In this document: positions 51,601 through 60,542 of the stretch, piece by piece
Position numbering within the stretch: position 1 is the first letter of the stretch
Layout: each line of letters opens with the position of its first letter
Assembly: GCF_014873915.1 (NCBI RefSeq)
Contig: NZ_JADBEJ010000002.1
Location: 62,001 to 126,000 of the forward strand
Direction: 5' to 3'
Source of the DNA: Amycolatopsis roodepoortensis
GTDB lineage: Bacteria; Actinomycetota; Actinomycetes; Mycobacteriales; Pseudonocardiaceae
DNA: 64,000 nt
Notes under the pieces: model-generated
The model's database searches: none
The model's input: the letters and a program-made list of their open reading frames with translations, nothing else
Told to the model about the DNA's origin: nothing
Made by a program: the position numbers and the translations under genes

Positions 51601-52434
51601 TTAGTGGGATGAAAGGTGCTCCACGAGCAAAGAAGTGACGGCCTCGGGCGCCTCCTCCACCACCCAGTGGGAGACGTCCTCGATCATCTCGAAGCGGTAC
51701 GAGCCGGTGACCCGGTTCGCGGTGTCGAGCGCGGCCGTCGAGCCGAAGGCGGCGTCCTCGGTGCTCCAGATGTAGAGCGTCGGCACCTCGATCGGGCCGA
51801 TCTTCCCGCCGGGGCGGCCGGCGCGGTACCAGTTGAGCGCGGCGGTCAGCGCGCCCGGCTCGGACAGGCGCTGGACGTACTCGTCGACCTTGCTCGGCGG
51901 CACCTTCCAGTCGAACATACGGCGCAGGGCGTCGGCGTTGTTCTCGAGCATCCGCCGCTCGGTGACCCGGGTCTGCCGCCATTCGGTCATGTACGCCGAC
52001 CGGAGATGCTGGTCCTCGTCGGTCTTCATGGCCTCCGCCAGCGCCGCCGGATGCGGCGTCGAAATCACCGCGAGACTGCGGAGCCTGCCGGGATGCGCGT
52101 CGGCCGTCCACCACGCGACAGCGCCGCCCCAATCGTGTCCGACGAGGTCGAATTCGTTCCACCCCAAGCGATCCGCGATCGCGATGACGTCGCCGACGAG
52201 GTCGTCGATCCCGTACTCGGACGCCTGTTCCGGCCGGACGTCCGGCGAGTAACCGCGCTGATCCGGGGCCACCGCGCGATAGCCGAGCACGCCGAGCGTT
52301 GCGACCTGGTGCTCCCATTCGACCGCGGCCTCGGGAAAGCCGTGCAGCAGCAGGACAGGGCGGCCGTCTTCGGGGCCGGCCGCGATGGCGTCGAAGGAAC
52401 CGGCCGCGGTGGGGATGCTCAGCTGCTCGATCAC
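51601..52434 (-). CDS. Alpha/beta hydrolase, epoxide hydrolase-like
   Basis: A 277-aa protein. HGFPE in the oxyanion-hole segment LLLHGFPEAAVEWEHQ and the nucleophile elbow VGHDWGGAVAW with Asp as nucleophile are the epoxide hydrolase hallmarks. The catalytic His is in EDVSHWVVEEAPE. The GTG at 52434 has TAAAGT exactly 7 nt upstream (leaderless) and begins the fold (VIEQLSIP). The substrate is unknown. It may be a haloalkane dehalogenase, but HGFPE favours epoxide hydrolase. Confidence 0.87.
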   Translation of the reverse strand: MIEQLSIPTAAGSFDAIAAGPEDGRPVLLLHGFPEAAVEWEHQVATLGVLGYRAVAPDQRGYSPDVRPEQASEYGIDDLVGDVIAIADRLGWNEFDLVGHDWGGAVAWWTADAHPGRLRSLAVISTPHPAALAEAMKTDEDQHLRSAYMTEWRQTRVTERRMLENNADALRRMFDWKVPPSKVDEYVQRLSEPGALTAALNWYRAGRPGGKIGPIEVPTLYIWSTEDAAFGSTAALDTANRVTGSYRFEMIEDVSHWVVEEAPEAVTSLLVEHLSSH

Positions 52435-52556
52435 GACGCCGACTTTACGGGTCTCCGGTTTCCGGCAGGCGGCAAGGGATTGACGACGAGTGTTCCTTGA
52501 TCGTCTAATGGGCGCGCTGCCGATCTTCGGCCGCACTGGGGAAACTGGGGTGTCAC

Positions 52557-52841
52557 ATGTCGAACAGTTGGAGGCGCCGGCTCGCTGTCGGCGCCGCTTC
52601 CGTCGCGCTCGTGGGCGGAATCGGTATCACCGCGGCGAATGTCGCGGTCGCGCAGGAGGCACCGGTTTCGGTGCTCGGGGTCTGCGACGGCAACCCGGGT
52701 TGTCATCTCGGGCCGTACCCGACCTACGAGGCGTGTCTCGTCGAGCAGAGCAACATGGCCCGGTATTACACGATCACCATGCGGTGCTTCGAGGTCGACC
52801 ACGACCAGTGGAAGTTCGCCTACAAGACCAGGGGAACCTGA
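52557..52841 (+). CDS. Small secreted Cys-containing protein
   Basis: A 94-aa protein with a Sec signal peptide (MSNSWRRRLAVGAASVALVGG...AVAQ). The mature part of about 60 residues has four Cys (VLGVCDGNPGCHLGPY, EACLVEQ, MRCFEVD), which could form two disulfides. No family is recognised. It stands alone; the downstream gene converges. Confidence 0.7.
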   Translation: MSNSWRRRLAVGAASVALVGGIGITAANVAVAQEAPVSVLGVCDGNPGCHLGPYPTYEACLVEQSNMARYYTITMRCFEVDHDQWKFAYKTRGT

Positions 52842-52886
52842 GTCGTGAACGAGACGCTCCCGCCGCCCGGCGGGAGCGTTTTCGTT

Positions 52887-54032
52887 TCAGCCGCCCGAAT
52901 GCATGTCCTCGGTCTCGGGGACGCAGTCGTCGTCCGGGTCGTCGAGCCAGCCGTGCGGCAGCGTGACCTTGCCCGGCGAGCCCTGCCGCCCGCGCGGACC
53001 GGTGGCGGCGCTGGGGAACGGGGCGTCGTGGTCGAGCTTGGCGATGAGATCGTCGAGCTCGTCCATGCTGGACAGCATCGCGAAACCGCGTCGCAGCTCG
53101 GAACCGACCGGGAACCCCATGAAGTACCACGCCATGTGCTTGCGGATGTCGCGCATGGCCTTGTCGTGGCCGTCGTGCTCGACGAGCAGTTCGGTGTGGC
53201 GGCGCAGCACCTTCGCGACCTCGCCGAGATTCGGCGGCGTCGGCTGTGGGCGCCCGGCGAAGGCCGCTTCGAGCTCGCCGAACAGCCAGGGCCTGCCCAG
53301 GCAACCGCGCCCGACCACGACACCGTCGCAGCCGGTCTCGTCGACCATGCGCAACGCGTCCTCGGCGGAGAAGATGTCGCCGTTGCCGAGCACCGGAATG
53401 CTGGTGACCGCTTCCTTGAGGGCCGCGATCTTCGTCCAGTCGGCCTGGCCGGAGTAGCGCTGCGCGGCCGTGCGCGCGTGCAGGCTGACCGCCGCCGCGC
53501 CCTCCGCCTCGGCGATCCGCCCGGCGTCGAGGTACGTGAGGTGGTCGTCGTCGATACCCACCCGGAACTTGACCGTGAACGGCACCCCCGCCTCGGCCGC
53601 GGCCTTCGCCGACTCGCGCACGATGTCGGCGAAGAGCTTGCGCTTGAACGGCAACGCCGCGCCGCCGCCCTTACGGGTCACCTTCGCCACCGGACAGCCG
53701 AAGTTGCTGTCGATGTGGTCGGCGAGCCCTTCTCCGGTGATGATGCGGACGGCCTCGGCCATGGTTTTGGGGTCGACCCCGTAAAGCTGCATGGACCTGG
53801 GCTTTTCGTTCTCGCCGAAGGTCATCATGTGCATGGTGCCGGGGTGGCGTTCGACCACCGCGCGGGCGGTGATCATCTCGCAGACGTAGATGCCGGCGCC
53901 GTACTCCTGGCACAGCTGCCGGAAGGCGACGTTGGTGATGCCCGCCATGGGAGCGAGCACGACCGGCGGATCGACCTCGTAGGGGCCGATCTTCAGGCTG
54001 GGCTTGCTCAGGGTGGCTGTCACGTCCTCCAT
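52887..54032 (-). CDS. dus: tRNA-dihydrouridine synthase (DusB type)
   Basis: A 381-aa FMN enzyme. VLAPMAGITNVAFRQLC, QLYGVDPKTMAEAV, DSNFGCPVAKVTRKGGGAAL with the catalytic Cys, ARTAAQRYSGQADW and GNGDIFSAEDAL are Dus blocks. It reduces uridines in the tRNA D-arm. The C-terminal 40-residue extension (GRQGSPGKVTLPHGWL...) is common in actinobacterial members. The gap to the upstream gene is short, 18 bp. Confidence 0.92.
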   Translation of the reverse strand: MEDVTATLSKPSLKIGPYEVDPPVVLAPMAGITNVAFRQLCQEYGAGIYVCEMITARAVVERHPGTMHMMTFGENEKPRSMQLYGVDPKTMAEAVRIITGEGLADHIDSNFGCPVAKVTRKGGGAALPFKRKLFADIVRESAKAAAEAGVPFTVKFRVGIDDDHLTYLDAGRIAEAEGAAAVSLHARTAAQRYSGQADWTKIAALKEAVTSIPVLGNGDIFSAEDALRMVDETGCDGVVVGRGCLGRPWLFGELEAAFAGRPQPTPPNLGEVAKVLRRHTELLVEHDGHDKAMRDIRKHMAWYFMGFPVGSELRRGFAMLSSMDELDDLIAKLDHDAPFPSAATGPRGRQGSPGKVTLPHGWLDDPDDDCVPETEDMHSGG

Positions 54033-54050
54033 TGTCGCCTGTGGTGTCTG

Positions 54051-54443
54051 TCACGTGCAGGTGGGCTGGGTTCCGCCGCCGATCTCCTCGCCGGGAGGGG
54101 CGATCACCGTCCATCTCATCTGCCCGTCGGGGTAGGTCCCGTCGATGTAGGTCAAGCGGCTGGCCACGACCGCACCCGTGTGTTTCGGTGATCTCAGCTC
54201 GATCCGCAGGCGGTGGAAGCGGGCCGTGTCGCTCTCGACGGTCACGTCTTCGTCCCTCCATACGGTCAGTTCGGGAAAAGTGAGGTCGTCGAACCGCATC
54301 GATCGAACGCCTTCGAAGTAGAGCTCGACAGGCTCGTTCTCTGGCCTGAACCCGGATCGGAGGAACAACTCCGAGTGTCCGACTCCGTATCGCCACAGTT
54401 GGAAGGTGCGCGACGTGCTGAGGAGCGTTTCGCCGGGGTTCAT
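54051..54443 (-). CDS. Uncharacterised conserved protein
   Basis: A 130-aa protein (MNPGETLLSTSRTFQLWRYGV...) of beta-rich composition, with VWRDEDVTVESDTARFHRLRIELRS and RWTVIAPPGEEI. No TM or signal peptide. The ATG at 54443 is chosen over 54485. It is codirectional with dus. Function unknown. Confidence 0.6.
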   Translation of the reverse strand: MNPGETLLSTSRTFQLWRYGVGHSELFLRSGFRPENEPVELYFEGVRSMRFDDLTFPELTVWRDEDVTVESDTARFHRLRIELRSPKHTGAVVASRLTYIDGTYPDGQMRWTVIAPPGEEIGGGTQPTCT

Positions 54444-54504
54444 CCGGCCAGTATGGAGAAACTTCCGGTACCCCGTGGCCGACATTCGGCTCCCTGCGTG
54501 GACC

Positions 54505-54543
54505 GTGTGGATTTTGGGACGTCAGATGTCCCGAAATCCACAC
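54505..54543. repeat. GTGTGGATTTTGGGAC hairpin
   Basis: GTGTGGATTTTGGGAC (54505-54520) pairs with 54528-54543 across a 7-nt loop, with one G-T wobble. It is AT-richer than its surroundings. It lies in the 54444-54685 gap, otherwise without features, and may terminate hicB. Confidence 0.55.
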
Positions 54544-54685
54544 AGTGGTCGACTATCCGCAAGGCCATGCGTAAGGCCGGGTCCCGGTATTCCTCGGGTG
54601 CACCTGGCCTTGCGACTCGCGCGGCGCCCGCGGCGTTATGAGTGATCCGTGGGGACCATCGGCCGACCAGCGACACCGCGTCTTG

Positions 54686-55063
54686 TCAGGACGACTTCGC
54701 CAACTGGCTGACTCGCTGGAAGGACATGCCGAGCACCTCACCCGCTTCGCGTTGTGAAACGCCAAGGGCGAGCAGTTCTTGAACCGCCGCACGGTGTTCT
54801 GCGGCCGCTTCGGCTTGCTTGCGTTGAGCCTCTTCGCGCAGGACCTCGGCGCGGGCTTGATGGTCCTTCACCGAACTCGGCAGGTGCACGTCAAGATGCA
54901 GGTCGTACTCGTCGTCCTTGACGCCGTCCATGATTTCGATGAGCTCGTTGGCCATCGTCACGACGTCCTTGTAACGGAGAGCCTGGGTGGAGCGGTCGAT
55001 CTCGCGGACGCGGATGAGCCAGAACTTGCCATCGCGAGTGACTTCTGCGTGATAGGTCTTCAC
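54686..55063 (-). CDS. hicB: HicB-type antitoxin
   Basis: A 125-aa protein. The N-terminal HicB fold is VKTYHAEVTRDGKFWLIRVREI with a following MANELIEIMDG. A helical, Glu/Ala-rich linker leads to a C-terminal helix-turn-helix (LALGVSQREAGEVLGMSFQRVSQLA), the autoregulatory DNA-binding part. The GTG at 55063 overlaps the HicA stop (GTGA) and gives the usual MKTY-type start; ATG at 55075 is the alternative. Confidence 0.82.
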   Translation of the reverse strand: MKTYHAEVTRDGKFWLIRVREIDRSTQALRYKDVVTMANELIEIMDGVKDDEYDLHLDVHLPSSVKDHQARAEVLREEAQRKQAEAAAEHRAAVQELLALGVSQREAGEVLGMSFQRVSQLAKSS

Positions 55064-55260
55064 TTCTTCCACCATCCCTTCCCGAGGACGCCCTCGCACT
55101 CCTTGAAGATGTCGATGGCGAAGATCTCGCCCAGTTCGGTATGGCGCGGAATGGGCACCACCACGCCGTTCAAGGTGTAGATGGTGTGGTTGGCGCCTTC
55201 CCGTTCCAAGATCCATGCCGCGCGTTGCCGCCTGGCGGCGACAGCGATCTTCTTGATGAC
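55060..55260 (-). CDS. hicA: HicA-type toxin without a canonical start codon
   Basis: The frame reads VIKKIAVAARRQRAAWILER, then EGANHTIYTLNGVVVPIPRH with the catalytic His of HicA, then a helix ending GVLGKGWWKK. This is a whole HicA fold (mRNA interferase). Upstream the frame has no ATG, GTG or TTG before a TAG at 55285-55287. The first in-frame TTG (55209) would remove helix 1. The start codon seems mutated, or initiation is non-canonical. It overlaps hicB by 4 bp. Confidence 0.68.
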   Translation of the reverse strand, partial: VIKKIAVAARRQRAAWILEREGANHTIYTLNGVVVPIPRHTELGEIFAIDIFKECEGVLGKGWWKK

Positions 55261-55282
55261 CTCTCGTCTTCTCGCAGCGTAT

Positions 55283-55324
55283 GTCTAGGCAGGGGTAGAC
55301 GCAAGCGTCAAGGGCGGGCTAGAC
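55283..55324. promoter_or_regulatory. Operator/promoter of hicAB
   Basis: GTCTA (55283-55287) and TAGAC (55296-55300) form a perfect inverted repeat with an 8-nt spacer, and a third CTAGAC lies at 55319-55324. On the minus strand TTGACG (55307-55312) and TAGACA (55282-55287) are a plausible -35/-10 pair 18-19 bp apart. The repeat overlaps the -10, as expected for HicB autorepression. No other gene is seen in the gap to 55530. Confidence 0.45.
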
Positions 55325-55530
55325 ATCTCCCGAGATGGGATGGAAAAGGGTGTCTCTTTGCGGCCGCGCATCGCGGTAGGCCTATGGAGGCGGGCTGGTT
55401 CCTTGTGAGAACGCCGACCGCCTGCGGGGCGCTCCGCGTGTGGGCCCGATCGCGATGATCTTGCAGGTCGCGACCACATCGTCATCACGATTGAGTAGTG
55501 CTACGGATCCCCCAGGGGCGTGCAGGCCGC

Positions 55531-57489
55531 ATGCTGATCGCCATGACCACCGATGGGGATGTGCTCCTCAGGCTCGCCGGGGAGATCGACGACCTTGGGG
55601 CCCGCCTCGCGCGGGTCGGCACGGAGCTGCGGACCGTCCAGTCCGCGGCGGAACCGAAGCACGAAGAGGCGCCTGACCAGGCCGAGCAGCAGGCACCGAA
55701 GACCGAACAGGCCCAGGCTCAACCGCAGGTGCCCGAGCAGCCGCAAGCCGAGCAGCCCGCACCCCAGGTGCCGCCTCAGGCCCAGCAGCCCCCGCAACCG
55801 CAGGTCCCGCAGCAGCCGTACCCCCACCCCCAATATCAGCACCCCCAGCACGCCCACTACCAGCAGCAATACCAGCAGGCCCAGTACGCGCAGTGGCAGC
55901 AACAGCAGCAGTACCGCCAGCAGTATCAGCAGCCGTACCGCCCGTACCAGCCCGCCCCGAAGGTGTCCCTCGCCGAGAAGCTCGGCAAGGAAGGCGCGGG
56001 CAGCAGGCTGCTGGCCTGGATCGGCGGCGCGGTCACGCTGCTCGGCATCGTGCTGTTCCTCGTGCTCGCGATCCAGCGTGGCTGGTTCGGCCCGTTGCCG
56101 CGAGTGATCGGCGGCGCCGTGCTCGGCGCCGCGCTGGTCGGCATCGGCCTGAGGCTGCACCGCACGCCGGCGGGCCGCACGGGTGCGTTCGCGCTCGCCG
56201 CCACCGGTATCGGCGCGCTGTACCTCGACGCCATCGCCGCGACGACGATGTACGAGTACCTCCCGGCCTACGCCGGTCTCGCGCTCGGGCTGCTGATCGC
56301 GGTCGGCGGGTTGCTGCTGGCCGTGCGGTGGAAGTCGTCGCTGCTCGCGACGGCCGTCGTGCTCGGCTGTGTGGTCTGCGCGCCGATCATCACGCAGGGT
56401 TTCACCGCGCAACTGGTCGCGTTCCTGCTCGTCGTCCAGGTCGCTTCGACGCCGGTGCAGCTACGCCAGTCGTGGCCGTCGGTCGCGGTCGCGGCGGGGA
56501 TCCCGCCGCTGGTCGCGTCGGTCTTCAGCACGGCGTTCACCGGTTTCGGCGGCAGCACGGCCAACACCGCCGCCGCGCTGGCCGTGGGAGGCGTGGGACT
56601 CGCGCTTGCCTTGATCGTCACCGCCAAGCGGCCGGGTGACGCCGCCGCGCTCGTCCTGCTCGCCTTCGCCCCCGCGCCTTCGCTGCTCGCCGCCTTGTTC
56701 CTGCCGAAGACCCCGGCCGTACTGGTCACGGCGTCGGTCGCGCTGGTGCTGCTCGCGGTGTGGGCCGTCGGGAAGTGGCTCGACGGCTGGACGGGTGAGC
56801 TCGCCGGCGCCGCCGGGCTCGTCGCGGCCTTGCAGACGACGATGACGCTGTTCGACGGCAGTGCCCAGTCGGCGATCCTCATCGGCGAAGGGGTCCTGCT
56901 GGCGCTTGTGGCGCTGTGGACGAAGAAGCACGTCGCCCTCTTCGGCGGCCTCGGCTTCGCCGTCATCGGCGGCATGATCGCGCTGGTCTTCGACGTCCCG
57001 CCGACGCTCTTCTTCCTGATCCGCAACCGCCCGGACGCCGACCTCGCCGCCGCCCTGCTGGTGGCCCTCGCCATCCTGGCCGTCTCGATCACGCTTCCGT
57101 GGGTCGCGCACCGGCTCGGGCTGTTCAAGGCCGCGGCGGAGAACGTGGTGCCGTGGCTCTTCGCCGGGGTCTGCGGGCTCTACGGCGCGGGCGCGCTGGT
57201 GCTGTGCGGCGCGATGCTGGCCGTCCCCGGCCGCTCGGGTTTCCTGGTCGGCCACGTGGTGATCACGGTGTCCTGGACGGTCGCCGCCCTGGTGCTGCTG
57301 GTCCGCGGCATCTCCGCGGTCAACCTGCGGGTGATCGGCTTCGTGCTGGTCGGCGCGGCGGTGCTGAAGCTGGTGCTGTTCGACCTCGCCGCGCTGGACG
57401 GCCTGGCCAGGGTCGCCGCCTTCCTCATCGCCGGGCTGGTGCTGCTCGGCGCCGGGACGCGGTACGCGAAACTCGTCGCCTCCCGCTGA
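55531..57489 (+). CDS. DUF2339 polytopic membrane protein
   Basis: A 652-aa protein. A short coiled segment (LLRLAGEIDDLGARLARVGTEL) precedes a Gln/Pro/Tyr-rich region of about 110 residues, and then about 16 TM helices from residue 165 (AWIGGAVTLLGIVLFLVLAIQRGWFGPLPRV is the typical DUF2339 entry). These proteins are of unknown function and often large. The low-complexity tail parallels the Gln-rich tail at 14523-15335. The ATG at 55531 is provisional; 55543 is possible. Confidence 0.8.
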   Translation: MLIAMTTDGDVLLRLAGEIDDLGARLARVGTELRTVQSAAEPKHEEAPDQAEQQAPKTEQAQAQPQVPEQPQAEQPAPQVPPQAQQPPQPQVPQQPYPHPQYQHPQHAHYQQQYQQAQYAQWQQQQQYRQQYQQPYRPYQPAPKVSLAEKLGKEGAGSRLLAWIGGAVTLLGIVLFLVLAIQRGWFGPLPRVIGGAVLGAALVGIGLRLHRTPAGRTGAFALAATGIGALYLDAIAATTMYEYLPAYAGLALGLLIAVGGLLLAVRWKSSLLATAVVLGCVVCAPIITQGFTAQLVAFLLVVQVASTPVQLRQSWPSVAVAAGIPPLVASVFSTAFTGFGGSTANTAAALAVGGVGLALALIVTAKRPGDAAALVLLAFAPAPSLLAALFLPKTPAVLVTASVALVLLAVWAVGKWLDGWTGELAGAAGLVAALQTTMTLFDGSAQSAILIGEGVLLALVALWTKKHVALFGGLGFAVIGGMIALVFDVPPTLFFLIRNRPDADLAAALLVALAILAVSITLPWVAHRLGLFKAAAENVVPWLFAGVCGLYGAGALVLCGAMLAVPGRSGFLVGHVVITVSWTVAALVLLVRGISAVNLRVIGFVLVGAAVLKLVLFDLAALDGLARVAAFLIAGLVLLGAGTRYAKLVASR

Positions 57490-57532
57490 GCGGACGAGGA
57501 AGAAATGCCGCCGGGTCGTGGTTGGTCGGTTC

Positions 57533-57934
57533 ATGACCTACCAACCCGACCCACGGCTCGCCGAGCGGGCGAAGGAGAACGTCGCCTGGCTGACCACGAT
57601 CAGCCCCAAGGGCCGCCCTTCGCCCCGCCCGGTGTGGTTCGTGCTCGACGGTGACGACATCATCGTCTTCAGCCAGCCGGACACGGCGAAGACCCGCCAC
57701 ATCGAAGGCAACCCGGAGGTCAGCCTCCACTTCAACAGCGACGAGCACGGGGGCTCGATCCTGGTGATCGGCGGCAAGGCCGAGATCCTGCCGGACGGTC
57801 TCGCGTCGGAGCAGCCCGGCTTCCTCGACAAGTACGAGAAGCACTACCCGGCGATCGACTACGACGTCCCGAAATTCGACCGGGAGTACAACGTCCGGAT
57901 CAGGATCCGGCCCGAACGCACCTGGGGCTTCTAG
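57533..57934 (+). CDS. PPOX-class flavin/F420-dependent oxidoreductase (TIGR03667-like)
   Basis: A 133-aa split-barrel protein. ENVAWLTTISPKGRPSPRPVWFVLDGDDIIVFSQPDTAKTRHI, marking residues 15-57, is typical of this family, with WFV..DG. It binds FMN or F420, and many actinobacterial members use F420. The ATG at 57533 is chosen over 57518. The 3' end overlaps the convergent SOD-like gene by 4 bp. Confidence 0.85.
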   Translation: MTYQPDPRLAERAKENVAWLTTISPKGRPSPRPVWFVLDGDDIIVFSQPDTAKTRHIEGNPEVSLHFNSDEHGGSILVIGGKAEILPDGLASEQPGFLDKYEKHYPAIDYDVPKFDREYNVRIRIRPERTWGF

Positions 57935-58482
57935 AAACCGACGGTCACGCAGGCCAGCCGGGCCCCCGCGGTCCCGGCGTGGCCGGGGTGGGTGTGGGTA
58001 TGCGTTTCGTGGATCACGATGGAGTTCGCGCGCCGGTCGGTGAACGTCCAGTCCACTTTGGACACGGCGGCGCCGCGGCCGGTGGCGTCGGTGGTGAGGT
58101 CGAGCCAGATCTCGTTGCGGGGGTTGGCGTAGGCCGGGTCCACTGACGGCTTCACCGGGTCTTCGACGTTCTGGTAGTGCGGCCCGGCGAGGTCGCCGGT
58201 GGCGCCGCACGGCTTCGTGTGGGCGTGGGCGCCGTATTCACGGTTGGGCAGCAGGCCGGTCACCAGGATCGCGGTCGAGGTGCCGTGGGCCTTGGACGTC
58301 AACCCGAAGACGTGCGCGCGGGCGCCGGGCGGCACCAGTTCGGGTTTGTAACTCGTGAGACCGCTCTTGGCGGTGATCACGTGGACCCGGGAGCCGGGGA
58401 CGGCGGTGGCCGGCCCGGCGCCGGCGGTCAGGGCCAGTGCGGCCGCGGACAGGACGAGCGAGAGTGCGGGGACGGGGCGCAT
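57931..58482 (-). CDS. Secreted superoxide dismutase (Cu-Zn)-like protein
   Basis: A 183-aa exported protein with signal peptide (MRPVPALSLVLSAAALALTAGAGPATA). YGAHAHTKPCG resembles the HxH copper-ligand segment; GPHYQN and SIVIHETHTHTH supply further His, and a second Cys (GARLACVTVGF) is placed for the conserved disulfide. The ETHTHTHPGH region is unusually His-rich. Enzyme activity is not assured, as zinc ligands are not all obvious. Confidence 0.7.
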   Translation of the reverse strand: MRPVPALSLVLSAAALALTAGAGPATAVPGSRVHVITAKSGLTSYKPELVPPGARAHVFGLTSKAHGTSTAILVTGLLPNREYGAHAHTKPCGATGDLAGPHYQNVEDPVKPSVDPAYANPRNEIWLDLTTDATGRGAAVSKVDWTFTDRRANSIVIHETHTHTHPGHAGTAGARLACVTVGF

Positions 58483-58565
58483 GCCCCTTGCCTAGTCCGC
58501 ACGAATCGGACACGCCAGGGTGGTCACTCGGTCGGGCGATCATTCTCGAACTATGGGCAGGAAAT

Positions 58566-59528
58566 GTGAGTAGCAACCCTCCGGATCGCACCTGGCTGGT
58601 CGCGGTCGCCGCCGCCCTTTGGGGCACCGACGGCCTTTTGCGCCTCCCACTCGCCGAGGCGCTCCCGGCGGCGACGGTCGTTTTCTGGGAGCACCTGCTG
58701 GTCGTGCTCGTGCTGAGCCCCCTCATCCCCGGCGCCATCCGGGCGCTGCGCCGGACCGGCCCGCGGGAATGGCTGGCCGTGCTCGCCATCGGCGGCGGGT
58801 CCTCCGCGCTCGCGACGGCGATGTTCACCGCCGCCTTCAAGCTGGGCGACCCCGTGACGCCGTTGGTGCTGCAGAAGCTCCAGCCGGTGTTCGCCGTGCT
58901 GGCGGCGTATTTCGTGCTCCGCGAGCGGGTCCGCCCGGGGTACGCCTTGTTCGCGATCCCGGCGCTGCTCGGTGCCTGGCTGCTGGCCTTCAAGGATCCG
59001 CTGAACATCCAGGTCGCCGCGGCGAAGGCGGCCTTGCTGGCGATCGGCGCGGCCGCGTTGTGGGCGGCGGGCACGGTGCTCGGACGGTTGCTGTCCACCG
59101 AGCTGGCGCCGAAGGAGGTCACCACGCTGCGCTTCACGGTCGGGCTGCCGGTCTCGGCGGGAATCGTGGCGTACCAGGGCGGCCAGTTCGCCGTGGGCTG
59201 GGACAACGCGCTTGGGCTCGGCCTGCTGGCGCTGGTCCCGGGCCTGCTCGCGCTGAGCCTGTACTACCTGGGCCTGCGGTCGACCCCGGCCGCCAGGGCG
59301 ACGCTCGCGGAGCTGGCGTTCCCCGTCACGGCGGCCGTTATCGGCGTATTGTGCTTGAACGCCGATTTGTCGGGTACTCAGTGGCTGGGCCTCGCCGTGG
59401 TGGTGGTGTCAGTGACTTCGCTCGGCTGGCATGAAAAGGTCAGGCGTCAACCGATGGTCTTGGAGCCGCTGAATGGTCGAGCACACCGGCGAGACGAAGA
59501 ACGAACGCCTGACCCGCAACGTCAGTGA
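58566..59528 (+). CDS. EamA/DMT family transporter
   Basis: A 320-aa protein with ten TM segments in two EamA repeats (AAALWGTDGLLRLP ... FWEHLLVVLVL; AAALWAAGTVLGRLL ... RFTVGLPVSAG). It belongs to the drug/metabolite transporters, often amino acid or drug exporters. The GTG at 58566 follows AGGAAA. The C-terminal soluble tail overlaps the next gene by 56 bp in another frame. Confidence 0.85.
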   Translation: MSSNPPDRTWLVAVAAALWGTDGLLRLPLAEALPAATVVFWEHLLVVLVLSPLIPGAIRALRRTGPREWLAVLAIGGGSSALATAMFTAAFKLGDPVTPLVLQKLQPVFAVLAAYFVLRERVRPGYALFAIPALLGAWLLAFKDPLNIQVAAAKAALLAIGAAALWAAGTVLGRLLSTELAPKEVTTLRFTVGLPVSAGIVAYQGGQFAVGWDNALGLGLLALVPGLLALSLYYLGLRSTPAARATLAELAFPVTAAVIGVLCLNADLSGTQWLGLAVVVVSVTSLGWHEKVRRQPMVLEPLNGRAHRRDEERTPDPQRQ

Positions 59529-59937
59529 GCTCCTGCAGGAGCTGCGGGTCGCGCAGGCCGGTGTCCAGATCCTCTTCGGTTTCCTGCTCACGGTGGTGTT
59601 CACCGACGAGTTCCACCAGGCGAGCGGGTTCGAGAAATCCGTCCATCTGACGGCGGTCCTGCTCACGGTCTGCTCGACGGTCCTGCTGACTGCGCCCGCC
59701 GCGTGGCACCGGCTGCTGTTCCGCACCGGGAACCGTGAGCGGATCCTCACCGTCGGCAACCGTTCCGTTCTGGTCGGGCTCGCCTGCCTCGCGGCCGCCA
59801 TCACCACGACCGTCGCGCTCATCGCGAAGGTCGTCTTCGGCCCGATCGCGATGACGATCCTCGGCGTGGTGTCGGGGGTGCTGTTCGTCGTCATGTGGTT
59901 CGTCGTGCCGAAGCAGATCGACCGCAACGGCGACTGA
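59473..59937 (+). CDS. DUF6328 family membrane protein
   Basis: A 154-aa protein with four TM segments after a cytoplasmic N-terminus (NERLTRNVSELLQELRVAQAGVQILFGFLL). The ELRVxQxGVQxLFxFLL pattern is typical of DUF6328. It begins 56 bp inside the end of the EamA gene and is probably translated with it. Function unknown. Confidence 0.8.
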   Translation: MVEHTGETKNERLTRNVSELLQELRVAQAGVQILFGFLLTVVFTDEFHQASGFEKSVHLTAVLLTVCSTVLLTAPAAWHRLLFRTGNRERILTVGNRSVLVGLACLAAAITTTVALIAKVVFGPIAMTILGVVSGVLFVVMWFVVPKQIDRNGD

Positions 59938-60465
59938 TCAGCGGCCGGTCCGCACCGGGGTGCTTCCGGGCAGGCCGAACGCGGCGGCCGAAACGCTCCG
60001 AGGGTCGTCCGGGCTCGCGCCGTCGAGCACCCGGCGGGCCCCGACCCACGAGAACATCTCCTTGACCGAAGGCGAGTAGCCCGCCCCGTCCACCGCGACC
60101 TTCCGGTCGAGCACCCGGTACCCGCCGGGAGTGCGTTCGACGCGGTAGACCATCGGCTGACGGCGGAATCCGCCGCGCGTGACGAGCCCGTCGCCTTCTT
60201 TCGCGACCTCGTCGCAGCTCGCGACCAGGCCGATCTTGACCCGTTCGCCGTCCGGCCGGGTCTCGATCACCTTCTGCGTGCACACCCAGCGGATTCCCGC
60301 CTCCCGGGCGCCGGCGAGCGAGCGCAGATGTTCGTCGATCGGCGGCAGTGCCTCGCGGGCGACGGCGTCGTCCACCGACGGCATCTCGTCCACGATCCAC
60401 CAGCCTGCCGCGGCCACCACCACACCGACCCCGGCGAGCACGGGCCAGCGTTTGACGTTCCCCAT
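59938..60465 (-). CDS. Membrane-anchored uncharacterised protein
   Basis: A 175-aa protein with one N-terminal TM (WPVLAGVGVVVAAAGWWIV) and an extracellular domain containing RWVCTQKVIETR and GLVASCDEVAKEG, whose two Cys could pair. PMVYRVERTPGGYRVLDRKVAVDG follows. No family recognised. Its stop abuts the DUF6328 stop. Confidence 0.6.
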   Translation of the reverse strand: MGNVKRWPVLAGVGVVVAAAGWWIVDEMPSVDDAVAREALPPIDEHLRSLAGAREAGIRWVCTQKVIETRPDGERVKIGLVASCDEVAKEGDGLVTRGGFRRQPMVYRVERTPGGYRVLDRKVAVDGAGYSPSVKEMFSWVGARRVLDGASPDDPRSVSAAAFGLPGSTPVRTGR

Positions 60466-60542
60466 GGGACGAAGCTACCGAGCGGGGCAAGTGTTCATCC
60501 GCGGTTCGGGACGCGTTGCCTCCGCGACCGTAGGTTGCGGCC

